Positions 48,801 through 59,765 of a DNA stretch of 64,000 nucleotides are shown here, piece by piece; the first letter of the stretch is position 1, and each line of letters begins with the position of its first letter. The stretch is from NCBI RefSeq assembly GCF_910592395.1, contig NC_088321.1, positions 2,296,001-2,360,000 on the forward strand, given 5' to 3'. A program made the translations under genes and the position numbers. A model generated the notes under the pieces. The model saw only the letters and a list, made by a program, of their open reading frames with translations, did not search any database and was not told the DNA's origin. This DNA is from Lineus longissimus (Eukaryota > Nemertea > Pilidiophora > Heteronemertea > Lineidae).

Positions 48801-51800
48801 CAATAAGGCCCGGGTTTGATCCCCTTCTCAAGGAACTGTGTGGTCAACACTGCTTCCTACCCTGCAATAAGGCCCGGGTTTGATCCCCTTCTCAAGGAAC
48901 TGTGTGGTCAACACTGCTTACTACCCTGCAATAGATCCGGGTTTGATCCCCTTCTTAAGGAACTGTGTGGTCAACACTGCTTCGTACCCTGCTATAAGGC
49001 CCGGGTTTGATCCCCATCTCAAGAAACTGTGTGGTCAACACTGCTTCCTACCCTGCAATAAGGCCCGGGTTTGATCCCCTTCTCAAGGAACTGTGTGGTC
49101 AACACTGCTTCCTACCCTGCAATAAGGCCCGGGTTTGATCCCCATCTCAAGAAACTGTGTGGTCAACACTGCTTCCTACCCTGCAATAAGGCCCGGGTTT
49201 GATCCCCTTCTGAAGGAACTGTGTGGTCAACACTGCTTCCTACCCTGCTATAAGGCCCGGGTTTGATCCCCATCTCAAGAAACTGTGTGGTCAACACTGC
49301 TTCCTACCCTCCAATAAGGCCTGGGTTTGATCCCCTTCTCAAGGAACTGTGTGGTCAACACTGCTTCCTACTCTGCAATAAGGCCCGGGTTTGATCCCCT
49401 TCTCAAGGAACTTTGTGGTCAACACTGCTTCCTACCCTGCAATAAGGCCTGGGTTTGATCCCCTTCTCAAGGAACTGTGTGGTCAACACTGCTTCCTACC
49501 CCGCAATAAGGCCTGGGTTTGATCCCCTTCTCAAGGAACTGTGTGGTCAACACTGCTTCCTACCCCGCAATAAGGCCTGGGTTTGATCCCCTTCTCAAGG
49601 AACTGTGTGGTCAACACTGCTTCCTACCCCGCAATAAGGCCCGGGTTTGATCCCCTTCTCAAGGAACTGTGTGGTCAACACTGCTTCCTACCCCGCAATA
49701 AGGCCCGGGTTTGATCCCCTTCTCAAGGAACTGTGTGGTCAACACTGCTTCCTACCCTGCAATAAGGCCCGGGTTTGATCCCCTTCTCAAGGAACTGTGT
49801 GGTCAACACTGCTTCCTACCCTGCAATAAGGTCCGGGTTTGATCCCCTTCTCAAGGAACTGTGTGGTCAACACTGCTTCCTACCCTGCAATAAGGCCCGG
49901 GTTTGATCCCCTTCTCAAGGAACTGTGTTGTCAACACTGCTTCCTACTCTGCAATAAGGCCCGGGTTTGATCCCCTTCTCAAGGAACTTTGTGGTCAACA
50001 CTGCTTCCTACCCTGCAATAAGGCCCGGGTTTGATCCCCTTCTCAAGGAACTGTGTGGTCAACACTGCTTCCTACCCTGCAATAAGGCCCGGGTTTGATC
50101 CCCTTCTCAAGAAACTGTGTGGTCAACACTGCTTTCTACCCTGCAATAAGGCCCGGGTTTGATCCCCTTCTCAAGGAACTGTGTGGTCAACACTGCTTCC
50201 TACCCTGCAATAAGGCCCGGGTTTGATCCCCTTCTCAAGGAACGGTGTGGTCAACACTGCTTCCTACCCCGCAATAAGGCCCGGGTTTCATCCCCTTCTC
50301 AAGGAACTGTGACCGATGGGACTGGTCATGTGTGGCCGTGGTGGGGTAAAGGAAGGAAGAACTGCAAATATAGTGGTTTGAAATGTATGATAGCAGCTCT
50401 TGGCATAAGGTATAAATGGACTGGCATTGAGCGATTGGGGTCAAGCCCTGAGAAGGCCTTGAATTACGTAAGTTGGAATAAAGGAGAGAATGAGAAGAAC
50501 TAGATTGTGCTGCCATCTAACTTTATGCAGCACAACTACAATGCAAATAATTTAGAGGGATACTAGAAGATTCTCCAACAGAACTAACATTCCTGGCTCA
50601 GCACACTTTGGTCCTAAATTGGTTGTTTCCATTCAATTTGACCTCTAATCTGAAGAACTCTCTATTAAGGACACTAGCTTTGGTCCCAAATTGGTTGTTT
50701 CCATTCCATTTGACCTCTCTAATCTGAAGAACTCTCTATTAAGGACACTAGCTTTGGTCCCAAATTGGTTGTTTCCATTCAATTTGACCTCTCTAATCAG
50801 GACACCTCTCTATCAAGGACACTAGCTTTGGTGCCAAATTGGGAGTTTCCATTCAATTTGACCTCTCTAATCTTGACACTTCTCTACTTGTCAGTCCTGA
50901 GGGTGTCCTTAATAGAGAGGTTCTACTTTGGATTGTCTAAACTTCACTTGATCTTGCGCTTCGATAAATCTGTCTGAATTCTGTTCAGTCTTACTTTCTA
51001 CCACAATTTCTCATGAATTGAAAGCCTGTTCAATCTTACTTTCTACCACAATTACTCATGAATTGAAAGCCTGTTCAATCTTACTTTCTACCACAATTTG
51101 TCATAATATTACTTTCTACCACAATTTCTCATGAATTGAAAGCCTGTTCAATCTTACTTTCTACCCCAATTGCTCATGAATTGAAAGCCTGTTCAATCTT
51201 ACTTTTTTCCACAATTACTCATGAATTGAAAGCCTGTTCAATCTTACTTTCTACCACAATTTGTCATGAATTGAAAGCCTGTTCAGTCTTACTTTCTATC
51301 ACAATTTCTAATGAATTGAAAGCCTGTTCAGTCTTACTTTCTTTCACAATTTCTCATGAATTGAAAGCCTGTTCAATCTTACTTTCTACAGCAATTGGGC
51401 AGCCAAATCACCAAAATCATGCGACCCGCCGATAAAAAAGAAATCCTCTTCTACAACGATAAGAGCTTTGACTTCACAGTTGACGAGGGTAAGGACACTC
51501 TAATTGCTCAGTGGTTCTCATTTGCATAGGAAAGCTTTGGGTTTTCAAAGTACTATGAGTCTGATATCAAGTACAGTTTGTTTGCTTGTTTTTTCCAACT
51601 ACAGTAGAGGTTGTCATCTAGTTTCGTTTCTCAACCACCAAAGCTATGAGCTTGAAACTTGGTACATATAACCCCCTATATCATATAACCTCTGGTGCTG
51701 AATTTCAGCCTGATCTGATTCTTGACTTTGCCACCAGGGGGCCAAAACAGAAAAAGTAAGAAGTGCAATAGCCTGCTTATTAGCAAATTGTTTTTGATGA

Positions 51801-53465
51801 AATTTTTATGGCAGGGACCCCTAGCAAGGTTACCTCAGATGTTGCACAATTTTTTGGATTTGACCTACTTTTTAAGGTCGCAGAGGTCAAATGGCGTAAA
51901 TTTGTCGTTTGAGTGTAACTATGGCACGTTTCTCAACCGCAACAGTAATGAACTTGAAACTTTGAACAAATGACCCCCTAGGTCAGTTGACCTTTTACAC
52001 TGAATTTTGGTTCGGTCTGATTATTGACTTGGCCACCAGGGGGCCCAAACTCAAAACTCAAAAAGTGTGATTTCTCGCTTATTACTGATTTGTTTTTGAT
52101 AAAAGTTTCATGGTAGGTACTCCGAGCAAGGATACATCACATATCTTACGGGTTTTTGATTTGACCCACCTTTCAAGTTCACAGAGGTCAAAGTTGAAAA
52201 CTTTACCGTTCTTGGTACGTTTTGTCGTTGTTCAATGTAAAGAGTTTTAATTTTGTGTAATGATGCATCTAAGAAGCCACTATTTGTATGCCAAGTTTCA
52301 GCCAGATCGGAACTCAAATATGGCCGAAATTGCATGTTTTGTGGGTTTTTCCTCGTATTGTGGCAATCCAAAGGTCGTGAGTTCAAACCCCGGTCAAGGA
52401 CAGCCAAAAATATTTTTATTTTTCATCTTTTCCTTTTTTCTTTTCTGAGTTCTATCTTACATTTTCTTCATTTTTTGATTTATTTGGTGCCATAGATTTA
52501 ATCAGGCGGCCATCTTGGAAATCGTTTTTTGCCGATTGCTGTAGTGTAACGAGTGATGAAATTGTTATGGTCAGGTGGATGTGTCTACATCACATATCAC
52601 CCTGGTTTGCATATGACCTACCTGTCGGGGTCACTGAGGTCAAAGTTAAAAATATATTCACCATTGTCATACTGTAGCACTTTCTGTAACTGTCTACTAA
52701 AAATACTTACGGTGAGCACAATGGCCCCTGGCCGTTTCATTTGAGAAGTTTTACTTGTGGCACTATAAAATACAATGAAGACAACAGTGTAGGCCTTTCA
52801 CTACAAGACTACAATGCCCTTTCAAAATGTTCTGCTTTTTATTCAGAATTTATAAAATTATGGCGAGGCGTGTCCGTAGATGGGGTAGATGAAAATAAGA
52901 TAGATGAGTACCTGGACCAGCGGGGAATCACTACCATGCAAGACGTCGGAGCAAAAACTGCAGTAAGTTCCAATGGGTGGTGCATAACTGATGGAACAGC
53001 CCTGATGTATTGTTATGTAATGGTATGTGTATGCCGCAAGTGGGAGGTAGTAAGCCTTTCCACAGCCGGCCAGTGGGAGGGGCTGCCTCCTATAGATCCA
53101 CCGCCAAAGCTGGTGTTATGATTTGAGTGTCCTTCTCTCGTGCTCGCTACCATCACTTAGTTGGAGAGCACAGTCTAACCAGGTGGTGTCCGTCCGCAAA
53201 AATCATTATAAGAGATCAGCTTCAGTACGATACTACCAGTGGCGGCACATGGTGGCTGACAGAGGTATTATCCTCCTGGCCAGGTGATTACCAGGCCCAA
53301 GTCGTCTCTTTAACACACCCCTTCCATTACTGATAATGTCTTCCTCTGTTTCAGGCTCCAGTACAGAAACGAAAACGAAAAGGTGGCAATCGAAAAAAGA
53401 CATTCAAATCACACAACGACCATTTAGGAAACTTGTTAGAAGACTATTCAAACGTGGACAAGTGA
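39893..53465 (+). CDS. GTF2E2: Transcription initiation factor TFIIE subunit beta, 7 exons, 279 aa
   Basis: Exons are 39893-40034, 41365-41444, 42809-42916, 46510-46695, 51392-51488, 52847-52962 and 53355-53465, with consistent phases and GT/AG sites. The 279-residue product is close to the usual 290 or so. TFIIE beta pairs with TFIIE alpha in the RNA polymerase II preinitiation complex, where TFIIE recruits TFIIH and helps promoter opening. Recognisable blocks in order are: a Lys-rich N-terminus; [32 protein letters not shown] and KQWLSTE (winged helix); [26 protein letters not shown] and [13 protein letters not shown] (second winged-helix region); [27 protein letters not shown] and DEYLDQRGI; and a basic tail [13 protein letters not shown]. 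The ATG directly follows an acceptor, implying an upstream 5'UTR exon. Exons 1, 3, 4 and 5 border tandem copies of their own edges. A polyadenylation signal AATAAA lies at 54473. Confidence 0.95.
40035..40365 (+). repeat. Two 165-bp tandem copies starting at the GTF2E2 exon 1 donor
   Basis: GGTAAGCACC at 40034 recurs at 40199, each followed by CTACCCTTGACAGCCTCATA and CAACCTCCAGCCTTTTCAGT. So the donor has been duplicated with the intron start. The text downstream (40330-40460) has non-LTR retrotransposon flavour. Confidence 0.9.
40600..42180 (+). repeat. tRNA-derived SINE copies in GTF2E2 intron 1 and intron 2
   Basis: Fragments lie at 40604-40790 and 40990-41110, with a fuller copy at 41567-42180. 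The latter head GGAGCCTTATAGCTGAGTGG has an A box and CGGTCGATCCC is the B box; the body matches 14060-14450 and ends in the GGAGGAGGAATACTCC hairpin. GTF2E2 exon 2 (41365-41444) lies between the copies. Confidence 0.6.
42901..44805 (+). repeat. 110-bp array copying the 3' edge and donor of GTF2E2 exon 3
   Basis: About 17 units. Each has the exon end ATGGCTATCGACCGAG followed by GTAGGT or GTAAGT and intron text CTCCCACTGTTCACCCTCCT. Units are 107-110 bp; a 3-bp deletion class (GAGGTAAGTTTCC) marks a block from 43617 to 43860. A retrotransposon fragment at 43405-43559 interrupts the array. Confidence 0.97.
43405..43559 (+). mobile_element. 3' fragment of a CR1-like non-LTR retrotransposon
   Basis: Reads [20 protein letters not shown], the usual C-terminal region of non-LTR reverse transcriptase proteins, then GCGCTCTATAAGACATTG and a TTGATTGTTGATTGATT tail typical of CR1-group 3' ends. 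TTTATC on both sides may be the target duplication. Confidence 0.65.
45027..45193. mobile_element. Pogo-like MITE
   Basis: ACAGTGGAACCTCCCTTAGC to AGAGAGGTTCTACTGTAC, 167 bp, flanked by TA. One of the least decayed copies. Confidence 0.9.
45808..46033. mobile_element. Pogo-like MITE with internal 18-bp expansion
   Basis: TTACAGTGGAACCTCCCTTA to GAGAGGTTCTACTGTACA with four CCTCTCTATTAAGGAYAA units near the left end. Confidence 0.9.
46034..46509 (+). repeat. 188-bp repeat copying the acceptor and start of GTF2E2 exon 4
   Basis: AACCCTTGTAG followed by the first 16 bases of exon 4 (GCCCTCGTCAACAATC) occurs at 46134, 46322 and, as the real exon, 46510, each 188 bp apart. The two extra copies are each joined to a truncated pogo-like MITE end (46143-46220, 46336-46408). 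Confidence 0.95.
46726..46864. mobile_element. Small TTAA-type MITE, 139 bp
   Basis: TTAACGCTATAACACCT and AGGTGTTATAGGGTTAA are inverses with one mismatch and include the TTAA borders. It lies 30 bp after the donor of GTF2E2 exon 4. Confidence 0.8.
47195..50310. repeat. Satellite, 64-bp units with a tRNA B-box-like motif
   Basis: About 48 units of TGCAATAAGGCCCGGGTTTG, ATCCCCTTCTCAAGGAACTG and TGTGGTCAACACTGCTTCCT. GGGTTTGATCCCC resembles a tRNA T-arm/B box, suggesting origin from a SINE. It fills GTF2E2 intron 4 and does not include an exon edge. Confidence 0.95.
50600..50930. mobile_element. Pogo-like MITE with tandemly repeated core
   Basis: The core TTGGTCCCAAATTGGTTGTT to CAATTTGACCTCTCTAATC is repeated about four times before a normal right end GAGAGGTTCTACTT. 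Confidence 0.75.
50985..51391 (+). repeat. 45-bp array abutting the GTF2E2 exon 5 acceptor
   Basis: About nine units of TCATGAATTGAAAGCCTGTT, CAATCTTACTTTCTACCACA and ATTTC. The last unit carries the real acceptor CTTTCTACAG and exon start CAATTG; in the others the AG is CC, CA or similar (CTACCACAATT), so the array contains the acceptor position in decayed form. Confidence 0.85.
51600..52742 (-). mobile_element. Helitron-like non-autonomous element, inverted
   Basis: Starts at 52742 on - (GAAACGGCCAGGGGCCATTG) and holds degenerate 270-bp monomers (GACCTCTGCGACCTT, CCCCCTGGTGGC). A SINE B-box-like stretch GTGAGTTCAAACCCC lies at about 52378. The far end is not sharp. Confidence 0.55.
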
Positions 53466-54010
53466 GACAGTTATCAATTTTGTAACGACTTGTGTGATTG
53501 GCTGAAGTTATTCAGAAATGAGTTAGGTCGGGTCTGATTGGTTGGAATTCTGCTGAAGAGTTTTATGGAGAAAAGTGTCTGGCGTGACTATATGCGTTGC
53601 CAAAAAGGTGGAAATCGTTATGACTGTCCGGTTGCATGCATCACTTGATTGCCATCGATGTTCAAAGTTAAATGGAGAACACGGTCGCTGACAAACCATG
53701 TCCTTAAACATGTTAATGGGACAACTTGGGCATGAGATATGTTGGTTTTTTCATTACAAAAATGGCTTCCAGCAGGAGCGTGATTTCTCCAAACAGGATA
53801 ATTGAAAAGTCATTGAACTGCAATAACAAATGCACAAGAACGGGGTGTAAATTTAGGCCTGCCTGAAATTCGCAAGCCATGCCCAGAACTGCCTTCCAAC
53901 ACAGGTGAAAATCGTTATCAGAGAACGGCATCAGTGTAATACTACCAGTGGTGACGCATGGTGTCAAGCTGGCACATTTTCCTCCTGGCCAGGTAATTCC
54001 CAGGTTGTCC
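53150..54010. repeat. Two diverged copies of a 130-bp repeat around GTF2E2 exon 7
   Basis: AATCATTATAAGAGATCAGC to CTCCTGGCCAGGTGATTACC at about 53195-53315 recurs at 53902-54010 (ATCGTTATCAGAGAACGGCA, CTCCTGGCCAGGTAATTCCC). One is in intron 6, the other in the probable 3'UTR. Confidence 0.7.
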
Positions 54011-54472
54011 CTTTAATAAGACTGCTCATTTGCTCTGAAACGGTATTTGGCACTAAATTTCTAGGAAGCCACGCCCCCCACAAACCTCAACCAATGAAAT
54101 CGCATAAAAACAACAACAAACCTGAACACGTTGGGGTATCGCGGCTGACTTTTGTTAAGACGTAGCGTAAACTACATTCTCTGTTCGCAATAGTATTTAA
54201 CCTGGTTGACCAAATTTGTAAAGTCATTCATTGAAAAAGTACCAATTGTACGAAATGTCTGAATAGACTGGAATCGTTGCATTTGTTTATTTAAACCCAC
54301 ACTGAAACGGTATTTGGGCAATTTGTTTTGTAGGAGGAAACCAGTGCACCCGGAGGGAACAAAAACAAAACGTGTTGAATTAGACTGAGTGTTGCGCAAA
54401 CCTGCCTCAGTAAAAGTTTGAAAGATACTTAGTTAAAAAGATGTGGATGGGGATGTTTTTAGAAATGAATCA

Positions 54473-54478
54473 AATAAA
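54473..54478 (+). promoter_or_regulatory. Polyadenylation signal AATAAA, likely GTF2E2 3' end
   Basis: First canonical AATAAA on + after the GTF2E2 stop, followed by a GT/T-rich stretch typical of downstream elements. It implies a 3'UTR near 1 kb that includes a diverged repeat (53880-54010). Confidence 0.5.
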
Positions 54479-54589
54479 ACGTTTTGTTGTTCGAAGTCTG
54501 TTTTCTGTTGGTTGGTTTTCTGTCTGGTTTCTATTTTGTTGAAAGTGTTGTTGGCGTTCATCACTGCTTTATTGGTAACCCTTTCACTG

Positions 54590-55030
54590 CCGGCTGCCTA
54601 GTATTCGCCTCCAGGGAGTATTTTCCTCAAAGGCAGGGTGAGCATCTTTCTTCGAGAAAATTCTACTTTGTCAGGTGTTTGCATTTGGAGGTGTGGTCCT
54701 CCAGGGACAGCTCGGAATACAACTCTCCTTTAGCAGGGGACTTTTAAGGCCTTCATCTCCAGGGAGTATTCTCCTCCAAGGCAGGATAAGTATTTTTACA
54801 TGCCACTACGGTTTGGTTTATTGAAATGAATGTTTCTCACTTGATGGAGTCTTATGCTGGCTCTGGCAAAGGTAAAAGGTAGACAGAGCCTTGGTTCCAT
54901 TTGAACGACGAGGGTTGAGTGTCTCGCTCAAGGACACAAAGACATAACTGCGGTGATCCGTTTGAGAGTCAAACCCATGGTTTCCTGAATGTGAGCCATT
55001 TGGATTAACCACTTTGCCACTGATCTTCTG
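54590..55030 (-). repeat. SINE-like fragments
   Basis: On - a tRNA-like head near 55020 (GTGGCAAAGTGGTTAATCC, then GGGTTTGACTCTC) is followed by GTCCTTGAGCGAGACACTCA. The hairpin text GGAGTATTCTCCTCCAAGGC at 54759 links to the family at 14060 and 41567. Confidence 0.5.
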
Positions 55031-55577
55031 ATATCAAAGAGAATATTGACTTTAGTGGTTTGTCATGTGAGTGCAGTAGGGGAGGGTTGGAGACACCGGA
55101 GGGGAGATCAGAGGTTCGAGCATTGGGATCGTATTCAGGAGCTTATGGGTTCAACTCTTGAGATGATCAGTGCTTTTTTCCACTCCCAACTTTAAGCTGT
55201 CCCCTACCACGCCATCCCCAGTATCCCCTCTAATTATGGTCACCAGACTCACAGTCTGGTGACCATATTGATATCACTCATGTTCTGGTTTCTTTCTTTC
55301 TTTCTTTCTGTTTACATTTTACAAACAGTATTGCGAGTGTTCTCCAAAACAGCTAAATAAACCAAATCTATCACCCCTATACCACCAAACACAATCCCAT
55401 CTAGTGTACGTCGCAAAAGACTTTTCGGATCATTTCGATGACTTTGAAGCGTTTTTATGCTCCGATTTTCTGATTTGTTTGAAAATCTCCTTAGCGAATC
55501 TGGTGACGTCACGTAACACGAGTTCGATTCGATGACATCACTTGATCCCGAGTTCAATCCAAGTGTTGGCATTCTCA

Positions 55578-55584
55578 TATAAAA
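55578..55584 (+). promoter_or_regulatory. TATA-like box (TATAAAA)
   Basis: A clear TATAAAA lies about 110 bp upstream of the first ATG of the signal-peptide-like ORF, within a unique-looking stretch with few repeats. Confidence 0.35.
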
Positions 55585-55688
55585 CAGTTAACTCGGCTTA
55601 TAACTCGGCTTACTCGGTTCACGCATGCGCATTAGAAGCCACGGGCAGACCATTGATAGATTGGTTCCCGATCGACTCACTAGGGCGT

Positions 55689-55742
55689 ATGAGATTCCCT
55701 GTAGTCCTCGTAGTCCTTATATCGATGTGTTTGGTCGCCTGA
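55689..55742 (+). CDS. Short ORF resembling a signal peptide, downstream of a TATA box
   Basis: The 17-codon frame MRFPVVLVVLISMCLVA has the composition of a secretory signal peptide and is the first ATG after a TATA-like promoter at 55578. It hits a stop at once, and no strong in-frame donor precedes the stop (GTGTTT and GTCGCC are weak). It could be the first coding exon of a secreted protein whose later exons lie at 57-60 kb, or chance. Confidence 0.25.
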   Translation: MRFPVVLVVLISMCLVA

Positions 55743-57083
55743 CGCTTGTAACGAGAAGTGTTTTTGGGTGCATTTCTATAGTAACTCACACAATGTAGTG
55801 AGTGTAATGGTTACGTATGTATAAAGTGTAAACAAATTTCATATATCCATCATGTCCATCGAATCTGAAAAAATTTGTGCAAAAACCATGACAATTCTGG
55901 TTCCGGTGTAAAAGTAAAAAGTGTCCACCCTGGAAAAAGTGTCCGGCCCTATTGTATTCTGCAATATGGGTCTATAGAGACCCTGACAGTCAATAGCTCA
56001 GAGATTGAAGCGCATAATAGAATTTTTCCCGGACATTTTATCCTAGGACATTTTAAACTTCTACACCGGTACAGTTTGTCACATTCCATACGGGCCGCGC
56101 GCGTTGGCCGATCCTGCATTCACAACGCACCGCACCCATAGTTACCACGTCGGACGTGATTCCCATTGTTTCCTTCCTCGTGACGCAATTATTTCATGAC
56201 ATCATGAGCCATTGACCATTCACGCAAGTAGATTTATTCACACCGGCGCCACTGAAGTGCGGGTGTGGGACATCATGTATTTCAAAATCGTCTGCTAGGA
56301 CATACAGGACAACGTCGGCGGAGACAGTTGTGACATTTCATTGCAGACAAAGAAACGTCCTCTTCTTCTCGATTTACGTAACTTCAAAAAGTCAGTTTTA
56401 TCACTACTAAATCCAGATCCAGTCACGTGATTTCTAGTAACTGCCCAGTGCCAGAACTGTGAAGTAATGATGTAGGTCACGTGGTCAGAGTGCAGGAGTT
56501 CCCTTACCGCCTGGCTATCCGATTTAGCATCTACCGTTCCGGAACGACATCAGCGCCTCCAGTGTCAAGATCGTAAATTTGCCATTCTTGATTTTGGCGC
56601 CAAACGAATAAAAAAAACGCGTTAAAACAATTAAGAATATATCGGCTACAAAAATTCGTTATTAACCAACTGCTGAAGAAACATACACAAATATCTAGGC
56701 TAGCAGGTGGAAAATTCAATTATTATTTCACCACAAAGAGCTGCTTCTGTCCGCAGATATGAGACAGCTACCGGGGCGGGGACTATTTCTTATGGGGCCT
56801 TATTGTTCAGCGTCTCCAAGGAATTCTATTTTTTGAGTCCAATGGGGGGGGGGGTTTGGGGGGGGCCTTCCCCCCAATGTACTGACTAAAACCTGTCACT
56901 TTCAGAGAACGGGGTTGGGGCTTTGGGGGTCTCATCCCCCAATGTACTGGCTAAATATGTCAGAAGGACGGGGGTTTGGGGGGCTCCCCCATGTCAAACA
57001 GTTATGGGAGTTGACTAGAGCTTGCTCTTTACATATTATAGGCCTAGTACATGCCCACCAATGCAGATTGAAGTCGGACCTCT
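55743..57083. other. Low-gene region
   Basis: No convincing exon. G-rich runs at 56840-56860 and 56925-56990 with CCCCCAATGTACTG repeated twice. Assembly of such tracts is often imperfect. Confidence 0.3.
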
Positions 57084-57163
57084 CGGCTCTGGCTGTTGGG
57101 GCGCAGGACCCCGCCGCGAAGACCGATCAGCCGGTTGCGGCTGACGGGGAAAAGGTCACATAA
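57084..57163 (+). CDS. Candidate coding exon, hydrophilic C-terminus
   Basis: After the acceptor-like CACCAATGCAG the frame LKSDLSALAVGAQDPAAKTD continues to GEKVT and a stop at 57161-57163. It is surrounded by G- and C-rich tracts. Composition looks protein-like, but no domain, upstream partner exon or phase match can be shown. It may belong with the signal-peptide ORF at 55689. Confidence 0.2.
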
Positions 57164-58533
57164 TTTAGGAGGAGAGACGATAACGACGAGGATGGATTTC
57201 TCTAATTTCTACTTTTTTTTCGGGACTTTTAAATCTGGCATTTTGGCAGATCGTTGTGGATAGGGAGGAGGCTAGAATTGGATGAGCGGAAAGAGTGGAT
57301 ATCGTATATTCTGGAGATATTGATGTCGGGTAGAGACATCGTTTTGTAGGGAGCATAAACGGACGTTTTTGTGCAGTGTTTGCCGTCACTATTTTCTCCC
57401 GCCGTGGCTCATGAAGGGAGGCCTCCCGCCCGCGATTATTTAGATGGTGTATGACCAACTCGGCCTAATATGTAAAGTCAAGGACTTAGTGAGCCCCCCT
57501 TTAGGTCGGGGGAGCTCCCCCGAACCCCCCTACGAGCATATGTTAAGTGCAAGCTCTAACAACTACAGCTGTTACAATGGGGGGACACCCCCCAAACCCC
57601 CCTCCGTCGACATAGGTTTTTACCAGTGCGTTGGGGGGAAGCTCCCCCCAAACCCCCCCCCCCCCCCCCCCGGTGGACAGTCAACTAGCCCTTCTGTGTC
57701 ATACTGCTGGGGGGGGGTGCGATGGGACCATCCATATAGTTCCTTCCGACACATTTTTGTTTTGGTAATGTAATACATTGTGATTGTCCTTATTCACGGG
57801 AATCGGGCGTTTCCAGTGATATACGACACTTAAATGGATTGTCCTCATGCATTCACTTTGGAAACGCATTTTAAAATAGATGTCACGTCCTGTTAATGGG
57901 GCACGTCATCATCGCGTACATTTTGGAAAAACTCCCTAACGAGACCGTACTGGAGCAGACGGCTGAAAGTAAAATTATTGGCCGCTAGGGTTCAGAATGT
58001 CGCTCACCCGAATTTTTCACGCAACTTTTGCTAAATAGAGCTAGTTCTGGTTTGTAATTCATTTTGATACTTCAGATTTGGGTAGTTGACTAAAATAACT
58101 TAGTCGTCAGTGTGGTTTTAAGCAGGAAAAACGTATTTGTTTTTCTTAAAGTGCCTTTTTTGGACGGGTGTGTGCGATTGTTTTGTTTTTATGTCACGTG
58201 ACCTCGACCATGTCGACACAAAATTGAAATAAACCACCCTTTTCTGTCATTATTTAGGACGGATATTTCTCTAATAAAAATATTATAATTGGCCAATTTC
58301 TTAGGCATATGATGTAGCGAATTCCCATGAAGATTTAAATTAATTTCAACCAATGGGATAGCAACCACCACCGGAAGATTGCGGAGAAATCGGTAAACTC
58401 AACGGAGTTAATTCAGAAAAATACCAAAAAAAATTGTTTGTAGGATATACAATATTTACTCTCTTTATTTCTCATCAAATCAGTATATACTCCCACACAC
58501 ACGTGTATCTTAAGAGCCCCTCCTAAAGGGGGG
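57164..58533. other. Non-coding sequence with C- and G-runs
   Basis: A C run (about 19 C at 57653-57671), GGGGGGGG at 57711 and repeated CCCCCAAACCCCCC units at 57580-57660. GACCAACTCGGCCTA at 57452 is a solo end of the foldback element at 58534. No gene seen. Confidence 0.35.
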
Positions 58534-58930
58534 CTTATTACCAACTCGGCCTACCAACTCGGCCTGGGTTATAAATCATTGGTTTATTGGCATAAGTTTT
58601 TCTTATATTTTTTTGTTTTTTGTTGGTATATTTTGGCCTACTATGTATTCATTCCTGTTGGAAATTTGAAGAAAATTTATTGGGATTTGAAGGAGAAATC
58701 CATGAAATAACGGCGGCGAGTGTGGAAAAGTCGCGGTAGCACATTCATGACTGTGATTTCATGGATTTATCCTCCAAATCTTGATGAATTCTCTTCAAAT
58801 TTCCAACAGGAATGAATAAATAGTAGGCCTATATATATAGCAACAAAAAAAAACAATATAAGGAAAACTTATGCCAATAAACCGATGATTTATAACCCAG
58901 GCCGAGTTGGTGGGCCGAGTTGGTAATAGG
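58534..58930. mobile_element. Foldback MITE, about 170-bp inverted arms
   Basis: CTTATTACCAACTCGGCCTA at the left and its inverse at the right (GGCCGAGTTGGTAATAGG), with matching arms including TTTATTGGCATAAGTTTTTC and GAATTTGAAGAAAA-type text. The centre holds GCGGCGAGTGTGGAAAAGTC. No ORF. Confidence 0.8.
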
Positions 58931-59133
58931 CCGAGTTGCCCCGTAATCATTTAGATCGTTCTATTCCAATACGGAGAACGTGAGTAACATTTTATTCATT
59001 GATTTATTTGGATTCGGATAGGCCGATGAGATCTTTGTGAACTTTGTTCGTGTACATATGTTGTCGTATTCGGAATCGTGTATATTCGTATTATTCTAAA
59101 CCACGTGAATGTGAATGGATTCTGGAAGGATCT

Positions 59134-59765
59134 ATTCAATCGTATCGTAAATGTGGAGCTCGCCAAGCCAGGATCGACAGCAAGTGGACTCATAGAGAAT
59201 TGAAGAAACCAGGCTGTGGTAAGTTTGTGACATTTTAGTACTTTATAGATACAGTCCTCACATCGCCTTATTGTATGGGAGGTCAATTATAGCTGCGCCC
59301 AAAAAACTTGTCGCTGGCTGCATTGAGTACGGGGTGAGTTTTGATCAATCAATCATGCTTTCTGCCAGCTGTAGGCTAATACCGGAAGATGTTGGCTAGA
59401 ACACCGACCATCCGGCGAAGTAATTATAAAAACAAAAAAAGTGAAGGAACCTTTTTTGCCTGGGTGAGAAAACTTCGTAAAAATTATATACTTTCGATTG
59501 TCGGATAATCTATTTCCGGACATTGTCATTTCTCCGCTCTCGTCATAACCCCCCTCCTCCTGCAGGCGAGTCCAGCCCTTCTGATGACCAGACAAAAAAT
59601 GCCATGAACTTCAGTGACCTGGGTGACCGTTTTTTAGCTGTTCGCAAATCGCGTTGTACTGGGGCACGTCATCGGGGGGGGGGGGGGGGTTCGGGAAGAA
59701 GTTTTGATGCACTTCAGCCGACAAGAACGATCAGGGAAATAGAAACATACAAGTACCAGTCGTAG
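59134..59765 (+). CDS. Candidate final two exons of an unidentified gene
   Basis: A Cys-containing frame (KCGARQARIDSKWTHRELKK, then PGC) ends at a GTAAGT donor after 59218 in phase 1. The next exon begins at 59566 after a pyrimidine-rich acceptor (CCTCCTGCAG) in matching phase and runs GESSPSDDQTKNAMNFSDLG to a stop at 59763-59765. A run of 16 G at 59679 encodes polyglycine and may be length-unstable. The upstream edge of the first exon is unclear: the only AG in frame is weak. No family is recognised. The phase match across the junction is the main support. Confidence 0.3.

Noticed and set aside
47195-50310. Possible CRISPR-like array or tRNA cluster
   Set aside because: Units are head-to-tail without variable spacers, and there is only a B-box-like motif with no clover-leaf; it is a satellite.
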